Of a stretch of DNA of 64,000 nt, positions 8,737 to 17,378 are shown in pieces. This DNA comes from Phenylobacterium sp. SCN 70-31 (lineage in GTDB: Bacteria; Pseudomonadota; Alphaproteobacteria; Caulobacterales; Caulobacteraceae). Position numbers and translations under genes: made by a program. Every line of letters begins with the position of its first letter. Positions within the stretch are counted from its first letter, which is position 1. The notes beneath the pieces are model-generated. The model was not told the DNA's origin. It saw only the letters and a list, made by a program, of their open reading frames with translations, and did not search any database. The stretch is taken from positions 1 to 64,000 of the forward strand of contig NZ_MEEX01000028.1 of assembly GCF_001724605.1 (NCBI RefSeq). The letters run 5' to 3'.

Positions 8737-10374
8737 TCAGTCCTTCTTCGGGCGCTTGGCCAAGCCGGCCACCCCGCCGGAAGACAGCAGCCCCACGTCG
8801 GCCATCAGGAGCGGGATGGCCCATTTCTGCGGCGCGGCCACGAAGCGCGGTTGCCAGGTCGGGTCGTACTTCGACTTGTAGTGGCGTACGCCCTGGAAGT
8901 TGTAGATCTCCTCGCCGCGGTCGTAGATCAGCCGGCCCACGCGGGAGAGGGCCGGCGCCAGCGGACGGTCGTCCAGACCCGACAATGGCGCCATGCCGAA
9001 GTCGAACGCGCCGTAACCCTGCGCGCGGCCCCAGTTGATCAGTTCGACGAACAGGAAATCCATGATCCGCGGCGGGCCTTCGGGCACATAGCGCATCAGG
9101 TCGATCGAGAAGGCGCTGCGCGACGTCACCGTCCAGAGCGTCGCGAAGGCGATGATCCGCCCTTCCCAGCGCACCAGCGCCACGGGGAATTCCTGGACGT
9201 AGCGCTCGTGGAAGCCGCCGAGCGCGAAGCCCTTTTCGCCGCCGGCATGGCCCTCCAGCCAGCTGTCGGATATCCGCTTCAGGTCGGGCATGAGCGCGGC
9301 GACTTCGGCGGGCGGGATGACTTCGAAGACGGCCCCGTCGTCGCCGGCCCGTCGCCAGGCGCGCCGCAGGTTGCCCCGCTTCGTCCCTTCGATGGTGAAG
9401 CTGTCCAGGGGCGAGACGGCCGCCTCGCCCATCTTCTGGATCGCGAAGCCCAGTTCCACAACGTCCGGCAGGTCATCCGGCTCCAGGTTGTAGAACCCCG
9501 GCCGGGCGGCGTGCGCGTCGGCCAGTTCGCGGAAGCGCCACAGGAGTTCGAGCCGTTCGTCGCGCCGGCCCACCGGCAGGCCCAGGGCGATCCAGCTCCG
9601 GCCCCGCACCCCGAACATCAGGAAGCTGTCGCCCGACGCCGAGAAGAGGAAGCGCTTGTCGCCCAGCAGCGCCAGGTTCGAGGTCGGGCGCGAGACCTCG
9701 GCCTGCGCCAGGATCGCCCGCACCCGATCGAAGTCGGGATCCTCCTCGCCGACGATGGGCGGCGTGGCGGCCGAGGCGAACAGGCGCCAGACGCCGATCG
9801 CCAGGAGCACCATCGCCGAGCCGGTCCAGGCGCGGATCGACCGGGCGGCGTCCTCGCCGACCATCATCTTCCACAGCGGGATGTCGGCGTAGTCGGCGTT
9901 CTCGAACGACCAGATGCCGATCATGCCGGCCCCGACCAGGAAGCAGGCCGCCGACAGGAGCCAGCCGGGCGTGATCTCCATGCGGTACAGGCGCGACTTC
10001 CGCGGGAAGGCGTGATGGAAGGGCGCCAGCGCGGCGGCCATAGCCAGCAGCAGCACGGTCTCCTCCCAGACGAACCCCTTCACCAGGCTGAGCGGCGCGG
10101 CGATGAGGAGGGTGATGAGGGTGGCCGCCCAGGCGCCGTCCAGCCGGGCCCGCAGGCCGAACGCCAGCATCACGAGCACCAGTCCCAGGACGCTGGAGAG
10201 GACGTGGCTGATCTCGATCAGCGGCGCCGGCACGACGTCGGTGAGGACGATGAAGCGGTTGGGCAGCGACGGCCGGGCGCCCGACGCCAGCAGCAGTGCG
10301 CCCAGGGCGAGCGTCAGCAGGGCCGCGGTCCAGGGCGCGGCGGCGGTCACGGCCGGATGGCGGAAGAAGCGCAT
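8737..10374 (-). CDS. MprF-like phosphatidylglycerol aminoacyltransferase, short form
   Basis: The 545-residue protein has about five to six membrane helices in its first 210 residues and then the soluble LPG_synthase_C (DUF2156) domain. Typical motifs of that domain are visible: ALGLPVG near 275, SIDLMRY near 420 and YNFQGVRHYKSKYDPTWQPR near 500. MprF enzymes transfer lysine or alanine from aminoacyl-tRNA to phosphatidylglycerol and flip the product, which lowers sensitivity to cationic peptides. Full MprF has about 14 helices and 850 residues; here most of the flippase half is missing. ATG at 10374 is preferred, since a much longer open frame upstream only covers the antisense of the neighbouring ACAD gene. 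It is divergent from the ACAD cluster and shares its regulatory region. Confidence 0.8.
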   Translation of the reverse strand: MRFFRHPAVTAAAPWTAALLTLALGALLLASGARPSLPNRFIVLTDVVPAPLIEISHVLSSVLGLVLVMLAFGLRARLDGAWAATLITLLIAAPLSLVKGFVWEETVLLLAMAAALAPFHHAFPRKSRLYRMEITPGWLLSAACFLVGAGMIGIWSFENADYADIPLWKMMVGEDAARSIRAWTGSAMVLLAIGVWRLFASAATPPIVGEEDPDFDRVRAILAQAEVSRPTSNLALLGDKRFLFSASGDSFLMFGVRGRSWIALGLPVGRRDERLELLWRFRELADAHAARPGFYNLEPDDLPDVVELGFAIQKMGEAAVSPLDSFTIEGTKRGNLRRAWRRAGDDGAVFEVIPPAEVAALMPDLKRISDSWLEGHAGGEKGFALGGFHERYVQEFPVALVRWEGRIIAFATLWTVTSRSAFSIDLMRYVPEGPPRIMDFLFVELINWGRAQGYGAFDFGMAPLSGLDDRPLAPALSRVGRLIYDRGEEIYNFQGVRHYKSKYDPTWQPRFVAAPQKWAIPLLMADVGLLSSGGVAGLAKRPKKD

Positions 10375-10412
10375 CGAATCGCCTGTATAGGCGAGGTTTC
10401 GCCACTTGCGCT

Positions 10413-10426
10413 CAAACAGATGTTTG
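10413..10426. promoter_or_regulatory. PsrA-like palindrome between divergent genes
   Basis: The sequence CAAACAGATGTTTG is an inverted repeat with perfect 6-base arms. It matches the published binding pattern of PsrA, a TetR-family fatty-acid-responsive repressor of Pseudomonas: (G/C)AAAC, 2-4 bases, GTTT(G/C). It lies 7 bases upstream of the putative -35 of the first ACAD gene and about 40 bases upstream of the MprF-like start. Assignment to a PsrA-type regulator is inference, and no such regulator is encoded next to it. Confidence 0.45.
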
Positions 10427-10433
10427 GTCGCCC

Positions 10434-10461
10434 TTGCCCCGGCGCCCGCGGACGCTAATCT
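10434..10461 (+). promoter_or_regulatory. Candidate housekeeping promoter of the ACAD cluster
   Basis: TTGCCCC, 13 bases, then GCTAATCT resembles the Caulobacter housekeeping promoter consensus (TTGACGS, 10-14 bases, GCTANAWC). It ends 33 bases before the first ACAD start codon, which fits a short leader. Confidence 0.4.
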
Positions 10462-10494
10462 TGCGGCCGATTTCGGTAAGTTTGGGAGATCGGT

Positions 10495-11700
10495 ATGGCC
10501 GACTTCGGCGCCACGGACCTTGACGCTTTCGCTCGGGAGGTCCGGACCGAACTGGAGGCGATGTATCCGCCCGAATTGCGCGAGCCCCGGGTGAAGACAG
10601 ATCCCGAGGCTGTCTGGGGCGGGCGGGCGTTCGTCGATTCGGACGATCCGCAGATCGTCTGGATGCGGCGCATGGCCGCCAAGGGATGGACCACGCCCAC
10701 CTGGCCCAAGGAATACGGCGGCGGCGGGATGTCCGCGGACGAGGCGCGGGTGCTGGAGCGCGAACTGGCCCGGGGCGGCTACCGCCCTCCGGTGCTGGCC
10801 TTCGGCATCTGGATGCTGGGGCCCGTCCTGCTCGAGTACGCCGACGAGGCGCAGAAGCGGACACATCTGCCGCGGATCGTCAACGGCGAGATCCGCTGGT
10901 GCCAGGGATATTCGGAACCGGGAGCGGGTTCGGACCTGGCCGGTCTGCAGACCCGCTGCGAGGACAAGGGCGACCACTGGCTCATAAACGGCAGCAAAAT
11001 CTGGACGAGCTATGCCGACAAGGCCGACTGGTGCTTCTGCCTGGTGCGGACGGACACCAGCCGGAAGCACGAGGGCATCAGCTTCGTCCTGATCGACATG
11101 GCCTCGCCGGGGGTCGAGACGCGGCCGATCGAGCTGATCAGTGGCGAGAGCCCTTTCTGCGAGACGTTCTTCACCGACGTGAAGGTCCCGAAGGAGAATC
11201 TCGTCGGGCGGGTGAACGGCGGCTGGGAGATCGCCAAGCGGCTCCTCCAGTACGAGCGCCAGAACATCTCGGCCGGCTTCGGTGAGGGCGGTTCGGCCGG
11301 CGGGGCGTCGGGTGATCTGGCCGAACTGGCGAAGCGGTACGGCGCCGCCGAGGACGTCGACCTGCGCCGACGGATCACCGAGAACAAGATGGCCTTTGCA
11401 GCCCTGAGGCAGACGATCGCCCGCTCGGCGGCCGAATCTCGGGCTGGAAACGGCCCGTCGGCCGCCACCTCGATCATCAAGTATGCGGCCGCCGAGTTCG
11501 CGAAGGAACGGTCGGAACTCATGGTCGAGGCCCTGGGGCATCAGGGCCTGGGCTGGGAGGGGCCGGGCTTCGAGACGCCCGAGATCCTTGCCGTGCGCGG
11601 CTGGCTCCGGACCAAGGCGAATTCGATCGAGGGCGGCACGTCCGAGGTGAACCTCAACGTCATCGCCAAGCGCGTGCTGGGTCTGCCCGACCCGAAGTGA
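10495..11700 (+). CDS. Acyl-CoA dehydrogenase, paralogue 1
   Basis: The 401-residue protein has the full ACAD fold. Substrate and FAD contacts are visible in RWCQGYSEPGAGSDLAGLQT near 140 and KIWTSYADKADW near 170. The C-terminal motif SIEGGTSEVNLNVIAKRVLG carries Glu379 at the classical catalytic-base position, and a second Glu (Glu254, in LLQYERQ) sits where isovaleryl- and long-chain enzymes keep theirs. ACADs oxidise acyl-CoA to 2-enoyl-CoA with FAD and pass electrons to ETF. It is the first gene of a run of six ACADs and has its own promoter-like region. The chain length or ring nature of the substrate cannot be told. GGAGA precedes the ATG. Confidence 0.9.
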   Translation: MADFGATDLDAFAREVRTELEAMYPPELREPRVKTDPEAVWGGRAFVDSDDPQIVWMRRMAAKGWTTPTWPKEYGGGGMSADEARVLERELARGGYRPPVLAFGIWMLGPVLLEYADEAQKRTHLPRIVNGEIRWCQGYSEPGAGSDLAGLQTRCEDKGDHWLINGSKIWTSYADKADWCFCLVRTDTSRKHEGISFVLIDMASPGVETRPIELISGESPFCETFFTDVKVPKENLVGRVNGGWEIAKRLLQYERQNISAGFGEGGSAGGASGDLAELAKRYGAAEDVDLRRRITENKMAFAALRQTIARSAAESRAGNGPSAATSIIKYAAAEFAKERSELMVEALGHQGLGWEGPGFETPEILAVRGWLRTKANSIEGGTSEVNLNVIAKRVLGLPDPK

Positions 11701-11756
11701 AGACAACACCGTCCCGGATGGCCGACGTGCGATCCGTGGACAGAGGAGGATATAAG

Positions 11757-12968
11757 ATGGCGGACTTCGGCGGCGAGGACCTGGAGGCTTTCCGGGCCGA
11801 GGTGCGGGACTGGCTCGAGGCCAACTTCCCCAAGGCGCTGGCCGCCGCGCCCGAGGCGCAACTCGCCAGGCTTCGCGCCGAGCCCGAGAGCGAGGATGCG
11901 CTCAGGTGGCGGAAGGCCCTGGGCGCGAAGGGGTGGGGCACGCCCACTTGGCCGGCGAAGTACGGCGGCGGCGGTCTGTCGCGCGAGCAGGCCCGCGTCC
12001 TGTCGCAGGAAATGACGAAGATCGGCGCCCGCAACCCGATCGGGGGTATGGGCGTCTCGATGTTCGGCCCGACCCTGCTGGAATACGGCAGCGAGGCGCT
12101 GAAGCAGGAGCACTTCCCCGGCATCGTGTCGGGCGAGGTCTGGTGGTGCCAGGGCTATTCCGAGCCCGGCGCCGGCTCCGACCTGGCGGGCCTCCAGACC
12201 CGGGCCGAGGACAAGGGAGATCACTTCCTCGTAAATGGTTCAAAAATCTGGACTTCGGGCGCTCAGTACGCGGATCGCTGCTATTGCCTGGTGCGCACCG
12301 ACACCTCGAAGAAGCATGAGGGCATCAGCTTCCTGCTCATCGACATGAAGGCGCCCGGCGTCGAGGTGCGGCCTATCCTGCTCATCAACGGCACGTCGCC
12401 CTTCTGCGAGACGTTCTTCACCGACGTGAAGGTGCCGAAGGACCAGCTCTTCGGGCCGCTGAACGGCGGCTGGACGATCGCCAAGCGGCTGTTGCAGCAC
12501 GAGCGCGACGGCATCGGCGCCAGCCTGGGCGCGGGCAACATCGGGGGCGCCGCCACGGTGCCGACGGTGATCGACGCGGCCAAGACCAACGTCGGCCTGG
12601 ATGAGGGCGGCCGGCTGGCCGACCCGGATCTGCGCCGGCGCGTGACCGAGCACCTGATGGAGAACCGCGCGTTCCAGCTCACCGTGCGACGCCAGCAGGA
12701 CGAGGCCAAGGCCGGCAACGGCCCCTCCAACCTGGCCGCGGCGATCAAGTACGCCGGCGCCAAGATCGCCCAGGACCGCAATGAACTGGTGGTCGAGAGC
12801 CTCGGCCATCAGGGCGTCGGCTGGAGCGGGCCCGGCTTCGGCGAAGGCGAACTGGCGGCCATGCGCAGCATGCTGCGCTCCAAGGCCAATTCGATCGAGG
12901 GCGGCAGCTCGGAGATCAACCTGAACGTCGTTTCGAAGCGTGTGCTCGGATTGCCCGATCCGAAGTAA
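11757..12968 (+). CDS. Acyl-CoA dehydrogenase, paralogue 2
   Basis: The 403-residue protein closely resembles paralogue 1. It keeps WWCQGYSEPGAGSDLAGLQT, the KIWTSGAQYADRC region, and SIEGGSSEINLNVVSKRVLG with Glu381 at the classical catalytic position plus Glu249 in LLQHERD. The ATG at 11757 follows a strong AGAGGAGGA. An upstream in-frame ATG at 11697 overlaps the end of paralogue 1 and would add a 20-residue leader not found in the other paralogues, so it is rejected. The gene is 56 bases behind paralogue 1 and probably co-transcribed. An inverted repeat (12970-12990) directly follows the stop. Confidence 0.9.
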   Translation: MADFGGEDLEAFRAEVRDWLEANFPKALAAAPEAQLARLRAEPESEDALRWRKALGAKGWGTPTWPAKYGGGGLSREQARVLSQEMTKIGARNPIGGMGVSMFGPTLLEYGSEALKQEHFPGIVSGEVWWCQGYSEPGAGSDLAGLQTRAEDKGDHFLVNGSKIWTSGAQYADRCYCLVRTDTSKKHEGISFLLIDMKAPGVEVRPILLINGTSPFCETFFTDVKVPKDQLFGPLNGGWTIAKRLLQHERDGIGASLGAGNIGGAATVPTVIDAAKTNVGLDEGGRLADPDLRRRVTEHLMENRAFQLTVRRQQDEAKAGNGPSNLAAAIKYAGAKIAQDRNELVVESLGHQGVGWSGPGFGEGELAAMRSMLRSKANSIEGGSSEINLNVVSKRVLGLPDPK

Positions 12969-12969
12969 A

Positions 12970-12990
12970 GTTTCGGGTGCGCGCCGAAAC
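12970..12990. promoter_or_regulatory. Inverted repeat after ACAD 2 / before TonB receptor
   Basis: GTTTCGG, 7 bases, CCGAAAC forms a perfect 7-base inverted repeat starting two bases after the ACAD stop and ending 86 bases before the receptor start. There is no T-run, so it is more likely an operator or an RNA-stabilising hairpin than an intrinsic terminator. Confidence 0.35.
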
Positions 12991-13076
12991 GACATGATTG
13001 CGTAACCGAGGGTCCTCAATTCCGCCGCCGCGACGGGCGAGCAAGCCTGCGGGACACGTAAAGGATCGAGGGTTGG

Positions 13077-16001
13077 GTGGTTCAGGACATTTCGGCGTCG
13101 CAGCGCGCGGCGTTCACTCTGGTCGCCGTGCTTCTGGCGGGCGGCGCGACGTCGGCCTACGCCCAGGCGCCTGAGTCCGGGCCATCCGCCCCGGCCCCTC
13201 AGGGTGCGTCGGCGGACTTCGCCGAGGATGACGAGTACGCGGTTTCGGAACTGGTGGTCGTGGCGTCGCGCAACACGCCGCAACCCGGCGCCGTGGTCGG
13301 GGACATCCAGCCCGAGATCCAGCTCAGCCCGGCCCAGATCCAGTCGTATGGCGTGAGTTCGGTCGCCGACCTCCTGAGCGAACTGGCCCCCCAGATCAGC
13401 AGCAGTCGCGGCCGCGGCGGGGGAGCGCCGGTCGTGCTCCTGAACGGCCGCCGCATCTCGGGCATGGGCGAGATTCGGGACATCCCGACCGAGGCGATCA
13501 TGCGCGTCGACATCCTCCCCGAGGAGGCGGCGCTGGCGTACGGCTTCAGCGCCGACCAGCGGGTGGTCAACTTCGTCCTGCGCCGGCGTTTCCAGGCGAC
13601 GGCGGCCGAGGTCCTGGGCGCCGGGCCTACAGCCGGCGGACAGGCCACGGGGCGGGTCGAGCTGAACCGCATCGAGATCCGGGGCGACAACCGCGTCAAC
13701 ATGGTGCTGAAGGCCCAGTCGTCGTCGGCTATCACGGCCGACGAGCGCGATGTCGGCGACGCCGTTTCGGCCCGGCCTTTCGATCTCCTCGGGAACATCA
13801 CCGGCGCGACGCGGGGCGGCGAGATCGACCCGGCCCTCAGCGCGCTCGCCGGCGGCCCGGTGACGGTGGCGGGCCTGCCGGCGGCCGTCGCACAGGGACA
13901 GCCCCTGACGCTCCCGGGCCTGGCGGCGACCGCAGGCGTGGCGAACGCCGGCGATGTCGGCCGCTATCGCACGCTCGTTCCCGAAACCCAGACCGTCACC
14001 GGCAACGTGGTGGTGGCGCGTACGCTCCCCAACGACTTCCGCGGTACGCTGACGGCCAACTTCAGCGCCAGTCGCAGCGACTGGATGCGCGGTCTGCCGG
14101 GCGCCAGCCTGACGATCCCAGGGACCGATCCCGCCTCGCCGTTCGCCGGCGACGTCACCCTCAATCGCTACGTGGAGGCGTTCGGCCCCCTGCGGCAGAC
14201 GAACGAGAGCTGGAGCGGCCAGATCGGCGGCTCGCTGAACCGCGACATCGCCCAGTGGCGCCTGTCGCTGACCGGCGCCTACGACCACTCGGATTCGTTC
14301 ACCCGCAGCGACGTGGGCGTGGACGTGGGCGCGCTCCAGGCGGCGGCGGACGGCGGAACGCTCGCCTCGCCGTTCGCGGCCTGGCCTTCGGCGCTCATCG
14401 CCGAGCGCGGTGGCAACAAGGCCCGGTCGGTGAGCGACGGCGTGAACCTCCAGTTCGTCGCCAGCGGACCGGCGTTCGAGGTCCCCGCGGGCCCGGTCCG
14501 GACGTCGATCAAGCTTGGCGAGGCGGCGAGTTGGCTCTCGTCGGACACCCTGCGCCTGGGCGTCGAGCGCAGCGTGGACCTGTCACGCAACACCCTGAGC
14601 GCACAGGGCAGCGTGGACGTCCCGCTCGCCAGCCGGAAGAACGACGTCCTGCCGTTCCTGGGCGACCTGTCGCTCAACGCCAATGCGGCCATCGACGAAC
14701 TGTCCGACTTCGGCGCCCTGACCACCGTGGGCTTCGGCGTGAACTGGCGGCCGGTGACCGGCGTCAGCCTGATCGTGTCGCACACGCGGGACGAAGGCGC
14801 TCCCAGCATGAGCCAGCTGGGCGGGCCGCAGGTCGTCACCGAGGCGAGCCGTGTCTTCGACTATGTCACGGGCCGGACGGTGGAGGTGCGCCGGCTGGAC
14901 GGGGGCAACGCCGCGCTGGTCGGCGACGAGCGGAACGTGACCAAGGTGGGCCTGACCTGGAAGCCGATCACCGGCCAGGACCTGACGTTGAGCGCCAACT
15001 ATGTCCGCAGCCGCATCGACAATCCGACCGCGAGCCTTCCCGCGGTCACCGCCGAGATCGAAGCGGCGTTTCCCGACCGGTTCACCCGAAACGCCGACGG
15101 CGATCTGATCCAGATCGACTATCGGCCCCTGAATTTCGCCCAGACCCGGACCGAGACGCTGCGCTGGGGCTTCAACTATTCGCGACCGTGGGGCCCGCAG
15201 CCGCAGCGGCGATTCCCGGGCGCCGGATCCGGCCAGGCGGGCGGACAGGGCGCGGGCCGGGCGGTCGCCGGATCCGGCGCTTCCGAAGCTCAGCGCGCAT
15301 CCTCGGCGGAGCGCCCGGACGGCGGGCCGCCGGAAGGCGCATCCGCCGGCGCCTCGCCCGGTGCGGAGAGGCGTCCGTCGGCCGAAGGCGCGCAGGCCCA
15401 GGGCGGGTTCGGTGAGGGACCGCGCTTCGGGCCCGGTGGTCCCGGGGGGGGCGGTGGTCCCGGGGGCTCAGGAGGTCCGGGCCGGGGCTTCGGACCCGGG
15501 CCGGGCGGCATGGGCGGCCGGATCCAGTTCGCCGTCTATCACACCGTCAATCTCGAGAACGAGATCCTGGTCCGTGAGGGTGGGCCGGTCTTCGACCTGC
15601 TGCGCGGTTCGGCGGCCGGCAACGGCGGCGGGCAGCCCCGGCATCAGATCCAGGCCCAGGCCGGCATCTCGCGGAACGGGATGGGCGGGCGCCTGAGCGC
15701 CAACTGGCAGAGCGCGACGACGGTTGATGCGCCGCCCGCCTCTCCGACCGGGGATCTGCGCTTCGGCAGCCTGGCCACGGTCGACCTGCGTCTGTTCGCC
15801 AACCTCGGGGCGAACCGCGAACTGGTGACGAAGCATCCGTTCCTTCGCGGGTCGCGCGTCAGCCTTTCGGTGACCAACCTGTTCGACGCCGACCAGACGG
15901 TGCGGGACGCCGCCGGCCGCACGCCCACCGGCTACCTGGCCGACGAACTGAACCCCACGGGCCGCGTGGTCAGCCTGAGCTTCCGCAAGCTGTTCTTCTG
16001 A
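13077..16001 (+). CDS. TonB-dependent outer membrane receptor with Gly/Pro-rich insertion
   Basis: The 974-residue protein starts with GTG and has a signal peptide ending near AYAQA (about residue 30). A TonB-box-like SELVVVASR precedes a plug domain (about 75-190, with VVLLNGRRIS and QRVVNFVLRRRF). A beta-barrel follows and ends in aromatic residues (SLSFRKLFF). TonB receptors import scarce substrates across the outer membrane using the TonB-ExbBD system. Between about residues 710 and 816 there is a low-complexity insertion rich in Gly, Pro, Ser and Ala, which would sit in a loop late in the barrel. The receptor lies inside the ACAD cluster on the same strand, suggesting that it imports the substrate those enzymes oxidise; that link is inference. 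No FecI/FecR regulators are nearby. Confidence 0.88.
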   Translation: MVQDISASQRAAFTLVAVLLAGGATSAYAQAPESGPSAPAPQGASADFAEDDEYAVSELVVVASRNTPQPGAVVGDIQPEIQLSPAQIQSYGVSSVADLLSELAPQISSSRGRGGGAPVVLLNGRRISGMGEIRDIPTEAIMRVDILPEEAALAYGFSADQRVVNFVLRRRFQATAAEVLGAGPTAGGQATGRVELNRIEIRGDNRVNMVLKAQSSSAITADERDVGDAVSARPFDLLGNITGATRGGEIDPALSALAGGPVTVAGLPAAVAQGQPLTLPGLAATAGVANAGDVGRYRTLVPETQTVTGNVVVARTLPNDFRGTLTANFSASRSDWMRGLPGASLTIPGTDPASPFAGDVTLNRYVEAFGPLRQTNESWSGQIGGSLNRDIAQWRLSLTGAYDHSDSFTRSDVGVDVGALQAAADGGTLASPFAAWPSALIAERGGNKARSVSDGVNLQFVASGPAFEVPAGPVRTSIKLGEAASWLSSDTLRLGVERSVDLSRNTLSAQGSVDVPLASRKNDVLPFLGDLSLNANAAIDELSDFGALTTVGFGVNWRPVTGVSLIVSHTRDEGAPSMSQLGGPQVVTEASRVFDYVTGRTVEVRRLDGGNAALVGDERNVTKVGLTWKPITGQDLTLSANYVRSRIDNPTASLPAVTAEIEAAFPDRFTRNADGDLIQIDYRPLNFAQTRTETLRWGFNYSRPWGPQPQRRFPGAGSGQAGGQGAGRAVAGSGASEAQRASSAERPDGGPPEGASAGASPGAERRPSAEGAQAQGGFGEGPRFGPGGPGGGGGPGGSGGPGRGFGPGPGGMGGRIQFAVYHTVNLENEILVREGGPVFDLLRGSAAGNGGGQPRHQIQAQAGISRNGMGGRLSANWQSATTVDAPPASPTGDLRFGSLATVDLRLFANLGANRELVTKHPFLRGSRVSLSVTNLFDADQTVRDAAGRTPTGYLADELNPTGRVVSLSFRKLFF

Positions 16002-16084
16002 TGGGGCGAACGGCCGTTTGAACAGACTCCCGCCTGCCGGACGCCGATGCTACGGTAGAAAAAAGAGTACGAAGGGAGGATGTC

Positions 16085-17290
16085 ATGGCGGATTCCGGCG
16101 GCGCGCTCGACGCCTTCCGCGCCGAGGCGCGGGACTGGCTCGAAGCCAACTATCCCCGCTCGCTGCGCGACGATCCCAAGGCGGGCGAGCGGGCGCAGCA
16201 GGGCGGCTTCAAACCCACCGGGGATCATCTGTTGTGGAAGCAGCGGATGGCCGAGAAGGGTTGGGGTTGCCCCACCTGGCCGAAGGCGTACGGCGCCGGT
16301 GGGCTCTCGCCGGCCGAGGCGCGGGTCCTGCAGCAGGAAATGGACCGGATCGGCGCCTACAATCCGATGGTCGGCATGGGTCTGTCGATGTTCGGGCCGA
16401 CCCTGCTGGAGTACGGCACCGAGGCGCAGAAGCAGCGCCACATCCCGCCGATCGTCCGCGGGGAGCTGCGCTGGTGTCAGGGCTACTCGGAGCCGGGGGC
16501 CGGCTCGGATCTCGCAAGTCTTCAGACGAAATGCGAGGATGTTGGCGATCACTGGAAAGTCAACGGTCAGAAAATCTGGACAAGTGGCGCTCAATGGGCC
16601 GACTGGTGTTTCTGTCTCGTGCGGACGGATACTTCCAGGAAGCATGAGGGTATAAGCTTCGTCCTCATAAATATGCATCAACCGGGCGTCGAGGTCCGGC
16701 CGATCCGGCTGATTGCGGGATCCTCGCCCTTCTGCGAGACCTTCTTCACCGACGCGCGGGTCGAGAAGGACGACATGGTCGGGCCGCTGAATGGCGGCTG
16801 GACCATCGGCAAGCGCCTGCTGCAGCACGAACGCTCGGGACAGGGCGGTTCGCGGATGGCCGGCGCCGGGGCCGTCACCCTCCAGGCGCTGGCGAAGACC
16901 TATGTGGGCGAGGACGCGCAGGGGCGGATCGCCGATCCCGACCTGCGCACCCGCATCGCCCGCCACCAGATCGACCAACGGGCCCACCTGCTGACCGTGG
17001 CCCGCGCGGCGGCCGAGGCGAAAGGCAATTCCAATCCCAGCGCCACCACCTCGGTGATGAAGAACTCGTCCACCTGGGTGGGCCAGGAGCGGGCCGAGCT
17101 GCTGGTCGAGATCATGGGCCACCAGGGCCTGGGCTGGGAGGGTGAGGGCTTCGAACGCGAGGAACTGGACGCCGTGCGCGGCTGGTTGTCGGGTAAGGCC
17201 TGGACGATCTTCGGCGGCAGCCAGGAAGTGCAGTCCAACATCGTCTCCAAGCGTATCCTCGGACTGCCCGACACTACGCAGACGGGCTGA
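16085..17290 (+). CDS. Acyl-CoA dehydrogenase, paralogue 3 (classical catalytic Glu replaced by Phe)
   Basis: The 401-residue protein has the ACAD motifs RWCQGYSEPGAGSDLASLQT and KIWTSGAQWADWCFCLVRTD. At the C-terminus the usual IEGG is TIFGGSQEVQSNIVSKRILG, so the classical base position holds Phe376. Glu249 in LLQHERS remains and could act as base, as in isovaleryl-CoA and long-chain ACADs. A good GGGAGGA precedes the ATG. Paralogues 3, 4 and 5 resemble each other more than 1 and 2, which points to local duplication. It follows the TonB receptor by 83 bases. A real enzyme is likely; whether it forms homo- or heteromers with the neighbours is open. Confidence 0.88.
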   Translation: MADSGGALDAFRAEARDWLEANYPRSLRDDPKAGERAQQGGFKPTGDHLLWKQRMAEKGWGCPTWPKAYGAGGLSPAEARVLQQEMDRIGAYNPMVGMGLSMFGPTLLEYGTEAQKQRHIPPIVRGELRWCQGYSEPGAGSDLASLQTKCEDVGDHWKVNGQKIWTSGAQWADWCFCLVRTDTSRKHEGISFVLINMHQPGVEVRPIRLIAGSSPFCETFFTDARVEKDDMVGPLNGGWTIGKRLLQHERSGQGGSRMAGAGAVTLQALAKTYVGEDAQGRIADPDLRTRIARHQIDQRAHLLTVARAAAEAKGNSNPSATTSVMKNSSTWVGQERAELLVEIMGHQGLGWEGEGFEREELDAVRGWLSGKAWTIFGGSQEVQSNIVSKRILGLPDTTQTG

Positions 17291-17378
17291 GCAGGCGGGC
17301 TGAAACATCTGTCGCCTGCGGAGGCGTAGGTTGCGGCGCCTCCGGATGTGACGGCCACAGCGGATGGGGTGAGGCAAG

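Noticed and set aside
12240-14288. 682-codon minus-strand open frame
   Set aside because: It is the antisense of ACAD 2 and the TonB receptor. The GC-rich third positions of the sense genes keep the opposite frame open; the translation has no recognisable domain and no ribosome binding site.
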